Notes: a model not told the origin generated them from the sequence alone. A DNA stretch of 64,000 nucleotides from Dermatophilus congolensis (GCA_030538115.1 JAUNUP010000003.1:160771-224770); one strand, 5' to 3'; positions 1 through 8,249 are shown, numbered from the stretch's first letter. Numbers and translations: made by a program.

Positions 1-593
1 AGCGAGACCACGACGATGCCGATCGCGATGAGGTCGACGTGCCCCGCGATGAACGGCACTCCGCCCAGGGTGGCCCCGGCGGTGCACAGGAGCACGGCCC
101 AGCCGATGCCTCCGAGAATGTTCCAGCCGATGAAGTGACGGTAACCGTAGCGGGTCATCCCTGCGACGACCGGCACGAACGTGCGCACGAACGGCACGAA
201 CCGGGCGAGCACGATCGCGCGGCCACCGTAGCGACGGTAGAAGTCTTCGGCGCGCTCGAGGTATTCGGTCTTGAGCACGCGGGCATCGGGCTTGAAGAGC
301 CCGCGACCGAACCGGTGGCCGATGTAGTAGCCGACCTGGTCGCCAAAGATGGCCGCGATCGACACCACGAGGATGAGGGTGGGCAGCGAGTAGCCGAGCA
401 GGTCGCGCAGGAGGCCGGCGGTGAACAGCAGCGAGTCGCCCGGAAGGAACGGGAACAGCAGCCCGGACTCGATGAACACCATCGCGGCCACTCCGACGAG
501 GGCGCTCGGCCCCCATCCGGTGAGCAGGCCTGTCGGATCGAGGAGCCCGCCCGCGGACGCGGAGGCGATTGCGCTGGTCATCGGCAAGATCAT
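1..593 (-). CDS. DedA family membrane protein (3' end outside window)
   Basis: Integral membrane protein of the DedA/SNARE-associated family. Some members are reported undecaprenyl-phosphate translocases. About 197 residues are visible and the C-terminus runs off the left edge. Family hallmarks are present: a conserved Glu (about residue 42) before FPFLPGD, a GDQVGYYIGHRFG segment near 84-96, and the Arg-rich ARFVPFVRTFVPVVAG stretch at 130-145. The ATG at 593 is the first Met, with another at 581; neither has a good ribosome site. It is divergent from the PAP2 gene at 711, and a TTCA direct repeat lies between them. A related DedA domain occurs in the fusion gene at 3175. The exact substrate is inference. 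Confidence 0.9.
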   Translation of the reverse strand, partial: MILPMTSAIASASAGGLLDPTGLLTGWGPSALVGVAAMVFIESGLLFPFLPGDSLLFTAGLLRDLLGYSLPTLILVVSIAAIFGDQVGYYIGHRFGRGLFKPDARVLKTEYLERAEDFYRRYGGRAIVLARFVPFVRTFVPVVAGMTRYGYRHFIGWNILGGIGWAVLLCTAGATLGGVPFIAGHVDLIAIGIVVVS

Positions 594-616
594 GTTTCGA
601 CCGTAGGGGCCGCCCC

Positions 617-631
617 TGAACTGCCGTTGAA
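617..631 (-). promoter_or_regulatory. Weak response-regulator-like box between dedA and pap2
   Basis: On the minus strand TTCA occurs twice with starts 11 bp apart (TTCAACGGCAGTTCA). This is the spacing of the stronger CCTTCAGNNTCGGTTCA sites at 3109, 8199 and 8233. OmpR/PhoB regulators bind 11-bp direct repeats. The central bases differ from the strong sites, so membership in the regulon is tentative. Confidence 0.35.
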
Positions 632-710
632 GCGGAGGTCGCCGCCGACAGCGGTTCAGTGGGAGTTAAGAGCCCGCGACGACGCTCGGATATCGAACGA
701 AGGAGATTCG

Positions 711-1532
711 ATGTCCGCACCCGCGAAGGTCGCCGCGCCCGCCCCACCCGTCACGTTGGCCCCGGCCCCGGCCCCGGCGAAGACCACAGCGTCATCACTG
801 CCCGTTTCCGCGATGCTGCCCCTGGACCTGGCCTCCGTGCCCGCCGCGAGTGTGGCCGGCGTCGGACTACTGGCCGCCGCTTGTGCGCTGGGCGGGTTCG
901 TGACCGGAGCGGGTGCGACCGCCACGGGCGAACTCGCCCTCGACGTGACGATCAGCGCGCACCGCGACCCGGTTCTCGTCGGCATCTCGCACGCGGTCGA
1001 TATCGGGGTCGGCGTCATCGCGGCTCCGCTGTGGGTGCTGGTCATCTCTATGGTGATCGGCCTCGCCCACCGCAGGGCGGGTGTCGCCTTCGCGGTCGTC
1101 TCCGCGGTGGGCTGGCTGTCGGCAGGCGCGGCCAAGCTGCTCTTCCAGCGCGCCCACCCTCCGATGTCGACCGTGCACGCCCTCTCCGCCGAGTCGGGCC
1201 TGACGAGTTTTCCCAGCGGGCACACGGCGATCGCGGCATCGACGGTGGCCGCGGCGGTGGTGGCGGCGCGGCTGCTCGGGCGCTCCACGCGGTGGATCTG
1301 GGTGCTCGGCGTACCGTTCGTCGCCTTCGTGGCGGCGACACGCCTGTACATCGGCGTGCACTATCTCGGCGACGTGGTGGCATCGCCCCTGTTCGTCGCA
1401 GGTACGACCCTGCTCCTCGTAGCGCTGGGATCACTGTGGTGTTCGCGGGCCGCCACTCGGGTCGACGAGTCGACGCAAGGGGCGACAGGCCGCAGGACCG
1501 CCAGAACTCGCGCCGAAACGACAAGCAATTGA
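711..1532 (+). CDS. PAP2-family membrane phosphatase
   Basis: Type 2 phosphatidic-acid-phosphatase protein of 273 residues, probably acting on a lipid (polyprenyl) phosphate at the membrane. PAP2 motifs are visible: KLLFQRAHPP at 142-151, PSGH at 168-171 and R211-x5-H217-x3-D221. In the first motif the usual Arg of K-x6-RP is a His, which is unusual. The first 35 residues are an Ala/Pro-rich tail before several hydrophobic segments. The start at 711 follows GAAGGAG at good spacing; no upstream start has a comparable ribosome site. It is divergent from DedA and followed 168 bp later by a histidine kinase. A lipid-carrier recycling role is inferred from the neighbours. Confidence 0.88.
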   Translation: MSAPAKVAAPAPPVTLAPAPAPAKTTASSLPVSAMLPLDLASVPAASVAGVGLLAAACALGGFVTGAGATATGELALDVTISAHRDPVLVGISHAVDIGVGVIAAPLWVLVISMVIGLAHRRAGVAFAVVSAVGWLSAGAAKLLFQRAHPPMSTVHALSAESGLTSFPSGHTAIAASTVAAAVVAARLLGRSTRWIWVLGVPFVAFVAATRLYIGVHYLGDVVASPLFVAGTTLLLVALGSLWCSRAATRVDESTQGATGRRTARTRAETTSN

Positions 1533-1699
1533 CGCAGGCGGTTGCCCGTGACCAGGCCATTCGCAGGAAGGTCCGCGACTTTGCATGTGGTTTCGGCGCG
1601 AAGTCTGGCGGCGCGGCTCTGCGCGACCGTCGGATGCCCGCCGCCTAGGCTCGAAGGGCCGCAGCGCGACGGCGCGCAGTGAATCGTTGGGAGGGCTAC

Positions 1700-3055
1700 G
1701 TGATCAGAACCGAACGCTGGTCACTGCGCCGACGGATCGTGGTGCTCTCGGGATCCGTTCTCGTGATGATCCTGCTGGTGGCGCTCGTGGGTTTTCTGTT
1801 GGCGTTGCGGTCGATCCTCGCGCAGTCGGCCACCGACTCGGCGCTCACCCAGACGTACGAGCTCGCGCACACGGTATCGGTGGGACAGGCGACGGCGGCC
1901 GAGGCCGTCGACCACGTCGCCTCGCGGGGCACGATCATGCAGGCGCTCGACTCCGACGGCGTCGTGCTCGGCTCCTCCGAGCGGCTGCACGCCACGACTC
2001 CGCTGGTCACGACTCTGCCACCCCCCGGCGAGACGCAGGTGACTCAGCTCGCCGACGGCATCGAGGGCGACGGGGATCCGTTCGTCGTGGCGGCCCAGAC
2101 CGTCATCGACCCGGTCGGTGAGCAGGTGACGATGGTCGTCGCCCAGCCCCTCGAGGTCGAGACGCGCACCATCGAGTCCGCCTCCCTGCTGCTGGGAGGT
2201 GGGGGCGCGGCGCTCGCGTTGCTGCTGCTCGTGCTGGTCGACCGCATCGTCGACCGAGCGCTTGAGCCGGTGCGGCGCATCGCCGGGCAGGTCGACCAGA
2301 TCACCCGGGCGCGAACCAGCGAGCGCCTCACCGTGCCGCCGACCGGCGACGAGATCGCCGACCTCGCGGGCACGATGAACGGCATGCTCGAACGCCTCGC
2401 CCGCTCTGAGGAGGCGACGCAGCGATTCGTCTCCGACGCCTCGCACGAACTGCGCAGCCCTCTCGCGACCCTGCGCACCCACGTCGAGACCGCGCACAGT
2501 GGCGACGAGGTCGATCTGGATCTCGTGCGCGCGGAGGTGCTCCGCGTGCAGTCGCTCGTGGACGACCTGCTCACGCTCGCCAAGAGCGATGACCGCGGCC
2601 TTCGCCTCGCCCTCGAACCGCTCGACCTCGACGAGATCGTGGCGGCCGAGGCTCACCGCCTCCGAGCAGTGACAGATGCGCAGGTCACAGTGAACATCGA
2701 TCCCGTCGAGGTGCGAGGTGACGGGGGGCGGCTCACGCAGGTGATCCGCAACCTCACCGACAACGCCCGCCGCCACACGACCGGCGGCATCCGGCTCGTC
2801 ATGGAGAACACGCAGACCGAGGCGCGCGTGCACGTCGACAACGCCGGCCCCGTGCTCCCACCCGAGGCGCGGGAGGTCGTGTTCCAGCGGTTCGCCCGCC
2901 TCGACGACTCCCGCGAACGCGACCGCGGCGGCAGCGGCCTGGGCCTCGCCATCGCCCGCACCCTCGCCGAGGCCCACGGCGGCACCCTCACCACCGGCGA
3001 AGCCCCCGACGGCTGGTGCCGCTTCACCCTCACCCTCCCGCGCGACGACGTGTGA
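1700..3055 (+). CDS. Sensor histidine kinase (HAMP, HisKA, HATPase)
   Basis: Membrane sensor kinase of 451 residues. Membrane segments at about 13-37 and 162-183 enclose an extracytoplasmic sensor region, followed by HAMP (about 184-240), the phospho-acceptor SHELRSP (His249), an N box NLTDNARRH and a G box GSGLGLAIA. The GTG at 1700 is chosen because GGGAGG sits just before it; a GTG at 1679 has no such site. No response regulator is adjacent. The nearest OmpR-type regulator (7494-8171) is 4.4 kb away, but a 17-bp motif upstream of it also lies just behind this gene, so I infer they are partners. The signal sensed is unknown; envelope stress is plausible. Confidence 0.9.
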   Translation: MIRTERWSLRRRIVVLSGSVLVMILLVALVGFLLALRSILAQSATDSALTQTYELAHTVSVGQATAAEAVDHVASRGTIMQALDSDGVVLGSSERLHATTPLVTTLPPPGETQVTQLADGIEGDGDPFVVAAQTVIDPVGEQVTMVVAQPLEVETRTIESASLLLGGGGAALALLLLVLVDRIVDRALEPVRRIAGQVDQITRARTSERLTVPPTGDEIADLAGTMNGMLERLARSEEATQRFVSDASHELRSPLATLRTHVETAHSGDEVDLDLVRAEVLRVQSLVDDLLTLAKSDDRGLRLALEPLDLDEIVAAEAHRLRAVTDAQVTVNIDPVEVRGDGGRLTQVIRNLTDNARRHTTGGIRLVMENTQTEARVHVDNAGPVLPPEAREVVFQRFARLDDSRERDRGGSGLGLAIARTLAEAHGGTLTTGEAPDGWCRFTLTLPRDDV

Positions 3056-3108
3056 CCGGCGAGCGGTCAGGTCGGCTCGGCTCGGCGCATTACGGCTGTC
3101 CGACCGGG

Positions 3109-3125
3109 CCTTCAGATTCGGTTCA
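3109..3125 (+). promoter_or_regulatory. Candidate response-regulator operator upstream of the DedA-PAP2 fusion
   Basis: CCTTCAGATTCGGTTCA, with TTCA starting at 3111 and 3122 (11-bp period). It ends 49 bp before the fusion gene's ATG. It matches the two sites at 8199 and 8233 at every position except the two central variable bases. Binding by the regulator at 7494-8171 is inference. Confidence 0.6.
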
Positions 3126-3174
3126 GATTTGTGGCGGGAGACTGGGCCGTTCCCATTCACCAGGAGGAAAGCCG

Positions 3175-4752
3175 ATGTCGCACGTCGTCGCCACGTTGCT
3201 GTCGTTGAGCGGGTGGCCGGTGTATGCGGTCGTCGGGTTGCTGGTCTTTCTCGAGGCATCGGCGTTCATCGGGCTGATCTTCCCCGGCGAGACCGCTCTG
3301 GTGGTGGGCGGCGTGCTCGCCTCCCGGGGCAATGTGTCGCTTCCGGTGCTGGTCGCAGTGGGGATGGTGTGCGCGGTCGCGGGCGACTCGGTCGGGTACG
3401 AGATCGGCCGCCACTTCGGACCCGCGATCCAGCGGAGCCGCCTCGGCCGCTGGGTCGGCGAGGAGAAGTGGGCCGCCGCCCACGCCTACGTCGAGTCCAA
3501 GGGATCGGGAGCGGTGTTCCTCGGCCGCTGGGTCGGGGTGATGCGGGCGCTCGTGCCCTCGATCGCGGGCATGATCCGGATGCCGTACCCCCGCTTCCTC
3601 CTCGCCAACATGGCCGGTGGCGCGACCTGGGTCGGCGTCGTTCTGGCGCTCAGCTACACCGCTGGCGGCTCCGTCGAGACCGCGCGTAAAGCCCTCGGCA
3701 ACATCTCGCTCATCGGTGGCGCCGTCGTGGTGCTGGTGGTCGCGGCCCTGGTCATCCGCCACCGCCGCCGCGCGCGGCTCCGCAGCGCCTCCGTCGCCGC
3801 AGGTGGTGTCGAGGAGGCGAACGCCACCGGAATCGTCACCTCGCCCGAATCGCGGCACGTGGTGCCGCAACCGGCAGCGGTCGACAACAGCACCTGGCCT
3901 GAAACCGTCGGCGGAGTGGCTGAACCGAACACGGGCCACGGCGCGACCGGGTCCGAAATCGTCGGTCGTGCCGCCCCTGCGGAAACGCCCAACGACGCGA
4001 CCTCGCCCTATGCGGGCGGGGACGTGCCTCAGCCGACAGGGTCGGGTGGAGCGCTCGCGGCCGTCGGTCGCACGATGCCTGTGCTGCGTCCGTGGGTGGC
4101 GCCCGCGGCGCTCACCGCGGCGGGGTTGCTCGCGGCGGTCGAGCTCGCCGACGCGGTGCGCGAGGGCGACGACCTGGTGAGGCTCGATCCCACCGTGACC
4201 GCCGGGGCGATCTCCGAACGCACGCCCGTGCTCACCGCGTTCGCGCAGGCGTTCACGTTCCTCGGCAGCACCGCCGGAGTGGTTCTCGTCACCGTCGTGG
4301 TGATCGGGTGGTTGCTGTGGCGGCGCCGGTGCGCGCACGCGGGCGTCTTCGCCGCGACGATGGTGGCGTCGGCGGGACTGACGGTTCTGCTCAAAGACCT
4401 CGTCGCGCGGCTGCGTCCTCCGGCTGTCGACGTGCTCGGTGACCCGGCGACGTCGTTCGCGTTCCCCTCCGGGCACACCCTCAACTCCACGGTGCTGTTC
4501 GGCCTCATCGCGGGCCTGGCGCTCATGCAGGTGCGGTCGACGGCCGCGCGCGTCGGCATCGTGCTCACGTGGCTCGCGGCCAGCGTCGCGGTGGGTCTGA
4601 GCCGCGTCTACCTCGGCTACCACTGGATGACCGACGTGATGGGCGGCTGGAGCATCGGCCTCGTCGTACTCGGGGTGCTCGCCCTCGGCGGCACTGCGGT
4701 GGCGGTGACCAGCGCCCGCAGCGACCGCCAGGCCCACGAACACGACGACTGA
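3175..4752 (+). CDS. DedA-PAP2 fusion membrane protein
   Basis: Two-domain protein of 525 residues. Residues 1-195 are a DedA domain (Glu27, FPGE at 36-39, FLGRWVGVMRALVPSIAG at 115-132). Residues 200-300 are a low-complexity linker. Residues 305-510 are a PAP2 phosphatase with all three motifs intact: K407-x6-R414-P, PSGH at 431-434, SR476-477-x5-H483-x3-D487. DedA proteins include reported undecaprenyl-phosphate flippases and PAP2 proteins include undecaprenyl-pyrophosphate phosphatases. The fusion could couple dephosphorylation and translocation of a lipid carrier, which is inference. The start follows CCAGGAGGAAA. A candidate response-regulator box lies just upstream. Confidence 0.9.
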   Translation: MSHVVATLLSLSGWPVYAVVGLLVFLEASAFIGLIFPGETALVVGGVLASRGNVSLPVLVAVGMVCAVAGDSVGYEIGRHFGPAIQRSRLGRWVGEEKWAAAHAYVESKGSGAVFLGRWVGVMRALVPSIAGMIRMPYPRFLLANMAGGATWVGVVLALSYTAGGSVETARKALGNISLIGGAVVVLVVAALVIRHRRRARLRSASVAAGGVEEANATGIVTSPESRHVVPQPAAVDNSTWPETVGGVAEPNTGHGATGSEIVGRAAPAETPNDATSPYAGGDVPQPTGSGGALAAVGRTMPVLRPWVAPAALTAAGLLAAVELADAVREGDDLVRLDPTVTAGAISERTPVLTAFAQAFTFLGSTAGVVLVTVVVIGWLLWRRRCAHAGVFAATMVASAGLTVLLKDLVARLRPPAVDVLGDPATSFAFPSGHTLNSTVLFGLIAGLALMQVRSTAARVGIVLTWLAASVAVGLSRVYLGYHWMTDVMGGWSIGLVVLGVLALGGTAVAVTSARSDRQAHEHDD

Positions 4753-4871
4753 ACGGCCCGCCTGACCGCGACGCCGCCCAGCCTCCTCCCATCTCGTCCC
4801 GCCCCGCCGATGTGCCTCGCCCCTCCGTCCCGTCCCGTGGCACTTTCGCTGGTAGGTGGAGCGATAGGAAC

Positions 4872-4916
4872 ACATGTGCCACGGGACCCACCCCACGCAG
4901 GTGCCGTGGCACATGT
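4872..4916. repeat. 13-bp perfect inverted repeat in a convergent gap
   Basis: ACATGTGCCACGG (4872-4884) and its exact complement CCGTGGCACATGT (4904-4916) flank a 19-nt loop. Further GTGCCACGG or CCGTGGCAC copies lie at about 4834-4842 and 4946-4975. The gap 4753-5047 separates two convergent genes and holds nothing else. It may be a bidirectional terminator, but there is no T-tract. Confidence 0.7.
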
Positions 4917-5047
4917 CAACCCGCACAGGCGCCTTCCAGCATCAGTGCCACGGCACGGGAGGCGGGTCGCCACGGCACGGGAGGCTGGTCTCCTCACGCG
5001 GCGGGAAGACCCCTCCCCGATCAGCTCTGAACAACAGGTTCACCGAC

Positions 5048-6877
5048 CTACCCGGCCAGGGCGGCGAAGCGGCCTTCTCTCGTTAGTAGGGCTTCGCGGC
5101 CGCCGTGTTCGACGACCACCCCGTGGTCGAGTACCGCAATGTCGTCGGCTGCCTCGATGGTCGAGAAGCGGTGGGCGATCGTGATGGTCGTGCGGCCGCG
5201 GCTCAACCGGTCGAGCGCCGCCTGCAGCGCCCGCTGGGTCTCGTTGTCGAGCGCCGACGTGGCCTCGTCGAGCATCAGTACGCGCGGGTCGCGCAGTACC
5301 GTGCGGGCGATGGCCAGGCGCTGCTGTTCGCCTCCGGAGAAGCGGTATCCGCGGGCGCCGACGACCGTGTCGAGCCCGTCGGGCAGCCCGGCGACGAGGT
5401 CGGCGATCTGTGCAGTTGCCAGCGCCGACCACAACTCCGCATCGTCGGCCGCAGGCTTCGCGAGGAGGAGGTTCTCGCGGATCGACGCATGCACGAGGTA
5501 CGTCTCCTGCGACACGACTCCGACGATCGCGGCGAGGTTCTCGGGGGTGAGGTCGCGCAGGTCGACGCCGTCGATGGTGATGCGGCCGGAGGTCGGGTCG
5601 TAGAGCCGCGACACGAGGGAGGCGAGGGTCGACTTTCCCGACCCAGTCGAGCCGACGATCGCGAGCGAACCCCCGGCCGGCACGGTCAGCGACACGGCCG
5701 TGACGGCATCCCGGTCGGCGTCGGGGTAACGGAAGGTCACGTCCTCCAGTCGCACCTCACCGCGCACGGAGGCGGGGTCAAGAGCCACGGGGTGGGCGGG
5801 TTCGGGCACGTCGGGCACGAGGTCGAGGTACTCGAAGATCCGCGAGAACAGGGCCATCGACGAGTACACCTGCGCACCCACGTTGAGCAGCCCCAACACA
5901 GGCCGGAACAGGGACGCCTGCAGCGTGGTGAACGCGATGAGCGTACCGATCGTCATGCCGCCGGAGGTCACGGGCAGTCCGGCCGCCAGGTAGATGAGCG
6001 CCGGGATCACCGCGAACAGCACCTGCATCGTCGCCATCCGCCAGCGCCCGGCGAGGCTCGACCGCAGCTCCAGGCCGATGAGCCGCTCCGAGGTCGCCTC
6101 GAAGCGGGAGGCGTTGTGCCGGCTGCTGCCGAGCGTCTTGGCCAGGCGCACGCCGCTGACCGACAGACCCTCCTCGATTTGCACGTTGAGGTCGGCGAGG
6201 GCCGCCTGCTGCTCGGCCGTGATGGAGCGGCGCATGAGCGCGACCTTGCGGGTCAACAGGATCGCCGGCGGCATCACGACGAGCGAGAGCAGCGACAGTC
6301 GCCACGACAGGGCGGCCATCGCGGCGGCGGTAGCGACCGTCGTCGTGAGGTTGCTGGCGATGGAGGTCGCCGTGGTCGTCACGACATCCTGCATCCCGTT
6401 GATGTCGTTGTTGATTCGCGACTGCACCTCGCCCGCACGGGTGCGGGTGAAGAAGCCGAGCGACTGCCGCTGCAGATGCGTGAACACGTCGGTGCGGAGC
6501 CGGTGCATGACGTGCTGGCCGATGGTGGCGGAGATCCACGTCTGCACGACTCCGAAGACGGAGGTGAGCACCGCGACTCCGATCATGGCGAGCACGCAGA
6601 GCGCCAACAGCCGCACATTGCCTTGCGGGAGAGCGACATCGACGACCTCGCGCACGAGGAAGGGCTGCGTCAACGAGATCAGCGCGGTCGCGACGATGAG
6701 CGCAACGACCACGGTCAACCGCACGCCGTGGCCCCGGAACAGCGCCGCGATCCGCCCCACGGAGACGGGGGAATCGGCCAACTGGGCCCGGTCGCGCGGA
6801 TCGATCCGCCGCGCCCTACCCGCACCCGCGCCACCCGGCGCACCTGCGCCACCTGGCCCACTTGCATGAACAGACAT
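5048..6877 (-). CDS. ABC exporter, fused permease-ATPase
   Basis: Half-transporter of about 609 residues: a six-helix ABC membrane domain, then an ATPase with Walker A GSTGSGKS, signature SGGEQQRLAIA and Walker B VLMLDEATSALD. It would export a lipid or drug-like substrate as a dimer; the substrate cannot be told. The start at 6877 is preferred because AGGTGG sits 8 nt before it; starts at 6883 and 6889 are also in frame. It is divergent from a MarR gene, with a near-perfect palindrome in the 71-bp gap, so MarR control is likely. The exporter and MarR gene lie between the histidine kinase and its likely regulator. Confidence 0.92.
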   Translation of the reverse strand: MSVHASGPGGAGAPGGAGAGRARRIDPRDRAQLADSPVSVGRIAALFRGHGVRLTVVVALIVATALISLTQPFLVREVVDVALPQGNVRLLALCVLAMIGVAVLTSVFGVVQTWISATIGQHVMHRLRTDVFTHLQRQSLGFFTRTRAGEVQSRINNDINGMQDVVTTTATSIASNLTTTVATAAAMAALSWRLSLLSLVVMPPAILLTRKVALMRRSITAEQQAALADLNVQIEEGLSVSGVRLAKTLGSSRHNASRFEATSERLIGLELRSSLAGRWRMATMQVLFAVIPALIYLAAGLPVTSGGMTIGTLIAFTTLQASLFRPVLGLLNVGAQVYSSMALFSRIFEYLDLVPDVPEPAHPVALDPASVRGEVRLEDVTFRYPDADRDAVTAVSLTVPAGGSLAIVGSTGSGKSTLASLVSRLYDPTSGRITIDGVDLRDLTPENLAAIVGVVSQETYLVHASIRENLLLAKPAADDAELWSALATAQIADLVAGLPDGLDTVVGARGYRFSGGEQQRLAIARTVLRDPRVLMLDEATSALDNETQRALQAALDRLSRGRTTITIAHRFSTIEAADDIAVLDHGVVVEHGGREALLTREGRFAALAG

Positions 6878-6901
6878 ACACATCACCACCTATTGCTGTG
6901 G

Positions 6902-6920
6902 TTACCTCACATTGAGGTTA
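6902..6920. promoter_or_regulatory. MarR-type operator
   Basis: TTACCTCA-CAT-TGAGGTTA: 7 of 8 arm positions pair around a 3-bp centre. It lies between the divergent exporter and MarR starts, where a repressor could control both genes. Binding by the adjacent MarR is inferred. Confidence 0.7.
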
Positions 6921-6948
6921 ATGCAAAGTCCGGTCGTATCATTCCCGT

Positions 6949-7383
6949 ATGCTTGGCCCTCCCGACGCGCCCGACTCCCTCGGCGACCTCTTTCTCGCCG
7001 TCAGCCGCCTCCTGCGACGCGACTACCTCGACGCACTCGAACCGCACGGCATCACTCCTCACCAGGGCCGGGCGCTGCGAGTCGTGGTCGACCGCGGGCC
7101 CCTGCGTCTGGGCATGCTGGCGGAGGCGTTGCGCGTCGCCCCCCGATCGGTGACCGACGTGGTCGACGCCCTCGAAACCGCTGGCCTCGTACGCCGGTTC
7201 CCCGACCCTGACGATCGGCGTGCCATCGCCGTCGAAGCGACCGACGCCGGGCGCGCCACCGCGGAGGCGGCCGGTCGCCTCCGGCGCGAACACGCGGACG
7301 GCTTCTTCGGCTCCCTCACAGACGCCGACCGACGCGAACTGGCCCGACTCCTCCGCTCGCTGCTGAATCAAGGGCAGCGCTAG
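6949..7383 (+). CDS. MarR-family transcriptional regulator
   Basis: Winged-helix regulator of 144 residues, a normal MarR length. The central part has the MarR pattern: LAEALRVAPRSVTDVVDALE as the helix-turn-helix, then the wing with PDPDDRRAIAV. Members usually repress a neighbouring efflux gene and are released by small aromatic ligands. Here the divergent ABC exporter and the palindrome at 6902-6920 fit that model. The gene stops 110 bp before the convergent response-regulator gene. The ligand is unknown. Confidence 0.92.
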   Translation: MLGPPDAPDSLGDLFLAVSRLLRRDYLDALEPHGITPHQGRALRVVVDRGPLRLGMLAEALRVAPRSVTDVVDALETAGLVRRFPDPDDRRAIAVEATDAGRATAEAAGRLRREHADGFFGSLTDADRRELARLLRSLLNQGQR

Positions 7384-7493
7384 ACGACAGAACAGGGGTC
7401 GCAAGAGCCCGCCCAATCGGGCACATCACGGCGGCGGGGTAGGCGCTCGAACGGCGCGACCTTCAACCCTCGCGTCGCACCCGTCTGCTGCGG

Positions 7494-8171
7494 CTAGTCG
7501 GTGACGGGCCGGAGGCGGTAGCCGGCTCCGCGGAGGGTTTCGAGCGAGTGGCGGTTGAACGGGGTGTCGATCTTCTTGCGCAGGTTGGCGACGTAGACCT
7601 CGACGATGTTGTCGCCGCCGTCGTAGGCCGGGTCCCAGACGTTGTCGAGGATCTCCGCCTTCGAGACGACCTCGTCGGGGTGCCGCATGAGGTACTGGAG
7701 CACGGCGAACTGCTTGGCGGTCAACGTGATCTCCTCGCCGCGCACGGTGACGCGGCGGGTGGTGGGGTCGAGCACGAGGTCGCCGACGGTCATGGTGACG
7801 GGCCGCTCCGGGGCGCCGCGGCGAACGAGCGCCCGCAGTCGCGCGACGAGCACGATGAAGCTGAACGGCTTGGTGAGGTAGTCGTCGGCACCGAGGTCGA
7901 AGGCGTCGGTCTGGTCGTACTCGCCGTCTTTGGCGGTGAGCATGAGCACCGGCGACCAGATCTTCATCTCGCGCAGGTTCTTCAATACCGCGTACCCGTT
8001 GCGGCCGGGCAGCATGATGTCGAGCACGATGACGTCGTAGGGGTTCTCGGTGGCCATCCACTGGCCCGTGATGCCGTCGTTGGCGACGTCGACGACCATC
8101 CCCTCGTTCACCAGCCCGCGTTTGATCGACTCGGCCAGCCCTCTCTCGTCCTCGACCAGCAGAACCCGCAT
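7494..8171 (-). CDS. OmpR-family response regulator
   Basis: Response regulator of 225 residues: receiver domain (VEDE acidic pocket, phospho-acceptor Asp in VIVLDIMLP, switch Lys in YLTKPFS), then a winged-helix DNA-binding domain ending LRGAGYRLRPV. The ATG at 8171 follows GAGGTG at good spacing; a GTG at 8180 is also in frame. No kinase is adjacent. Two CCTTCAGNNTCGGTTCA sites in its own promoter suggest autoregulation, and a third before the DedA-PAP2 fusion suggests that gene as a target. The histidine kinase at 1700-3055 is the best candidate partner (inference). Confidence 0.92.
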   Translation of the reverse strand: MRVLLVEDERGLAESIKRGLVNEGMVVDVANDGITGQWMATENPYDVIVLDIMLPGRNGYAVLKNLREMKIWSPVLMLTAKDGEYDQTDAFDLGADDYLTKPFSFIVLVARLRALVRRGAPERPVTMTVGDLVLDPTTRRVTVRGEEITLTAKQFAVLQYLMRHPDEVVSKAEILDNVWDPAYDGGDNIVEVYVANLRKKIDTPFNRHSLETLRGAGYRLRPVTD

Positions 8172-8198
8172 GCCGTTCACCTCGCCAGTGCCCGTGTG

Positions 8199-8215
8199 CC
8201 TTCAGCGTCGGTTCA
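8199..8215 (+). promoter_or_regulatory. Candidate autoregulatory site 1 of the response regulator
   Basis: CCTTCAGCGTCGGTTCA, with TTCA at 8201 and 8212 (11-bp spacing). It lies 28 bp upstream of the regulator's ATG and matches the site at 3109 outside the two variable positions. Confidence 0.6.
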
Positions 8216-8232
8216 TTCTCCGTGCGCTCACC

Positions 8233-8249
8233 TGAACCGATTCTGAAGG
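8233..8249 (-). promoter_or_regulatory. Candidate autoregulatory site 2 of the response regulator
   Basis: On the minus strand CCTTCAGAATCGGTTCA, facing site 1 across a 17-bp gap. The direct-repeat halves are again 11 bp apart. The opposed pair suggests cooperative binding or a second promoter. Confidence 0.6.

Noticed and set aside
3157..4926. Long minus-strand frame opposite the DedA-PAP2 fusion
   Set aside because: Composition is biased to Arg, His, Gly and Asp with no domain; the plus strand has two intact domains and a strong ribosome site.
5105..7153. Very long open frame on the plus strand opposite the ABC exporter
   Set aside because: It is a high-GC antisense shadow. The minus strand encodes an unmistakable ABC exporter across the same bases, and the plus product is low-complexity Arg/Gly/His.
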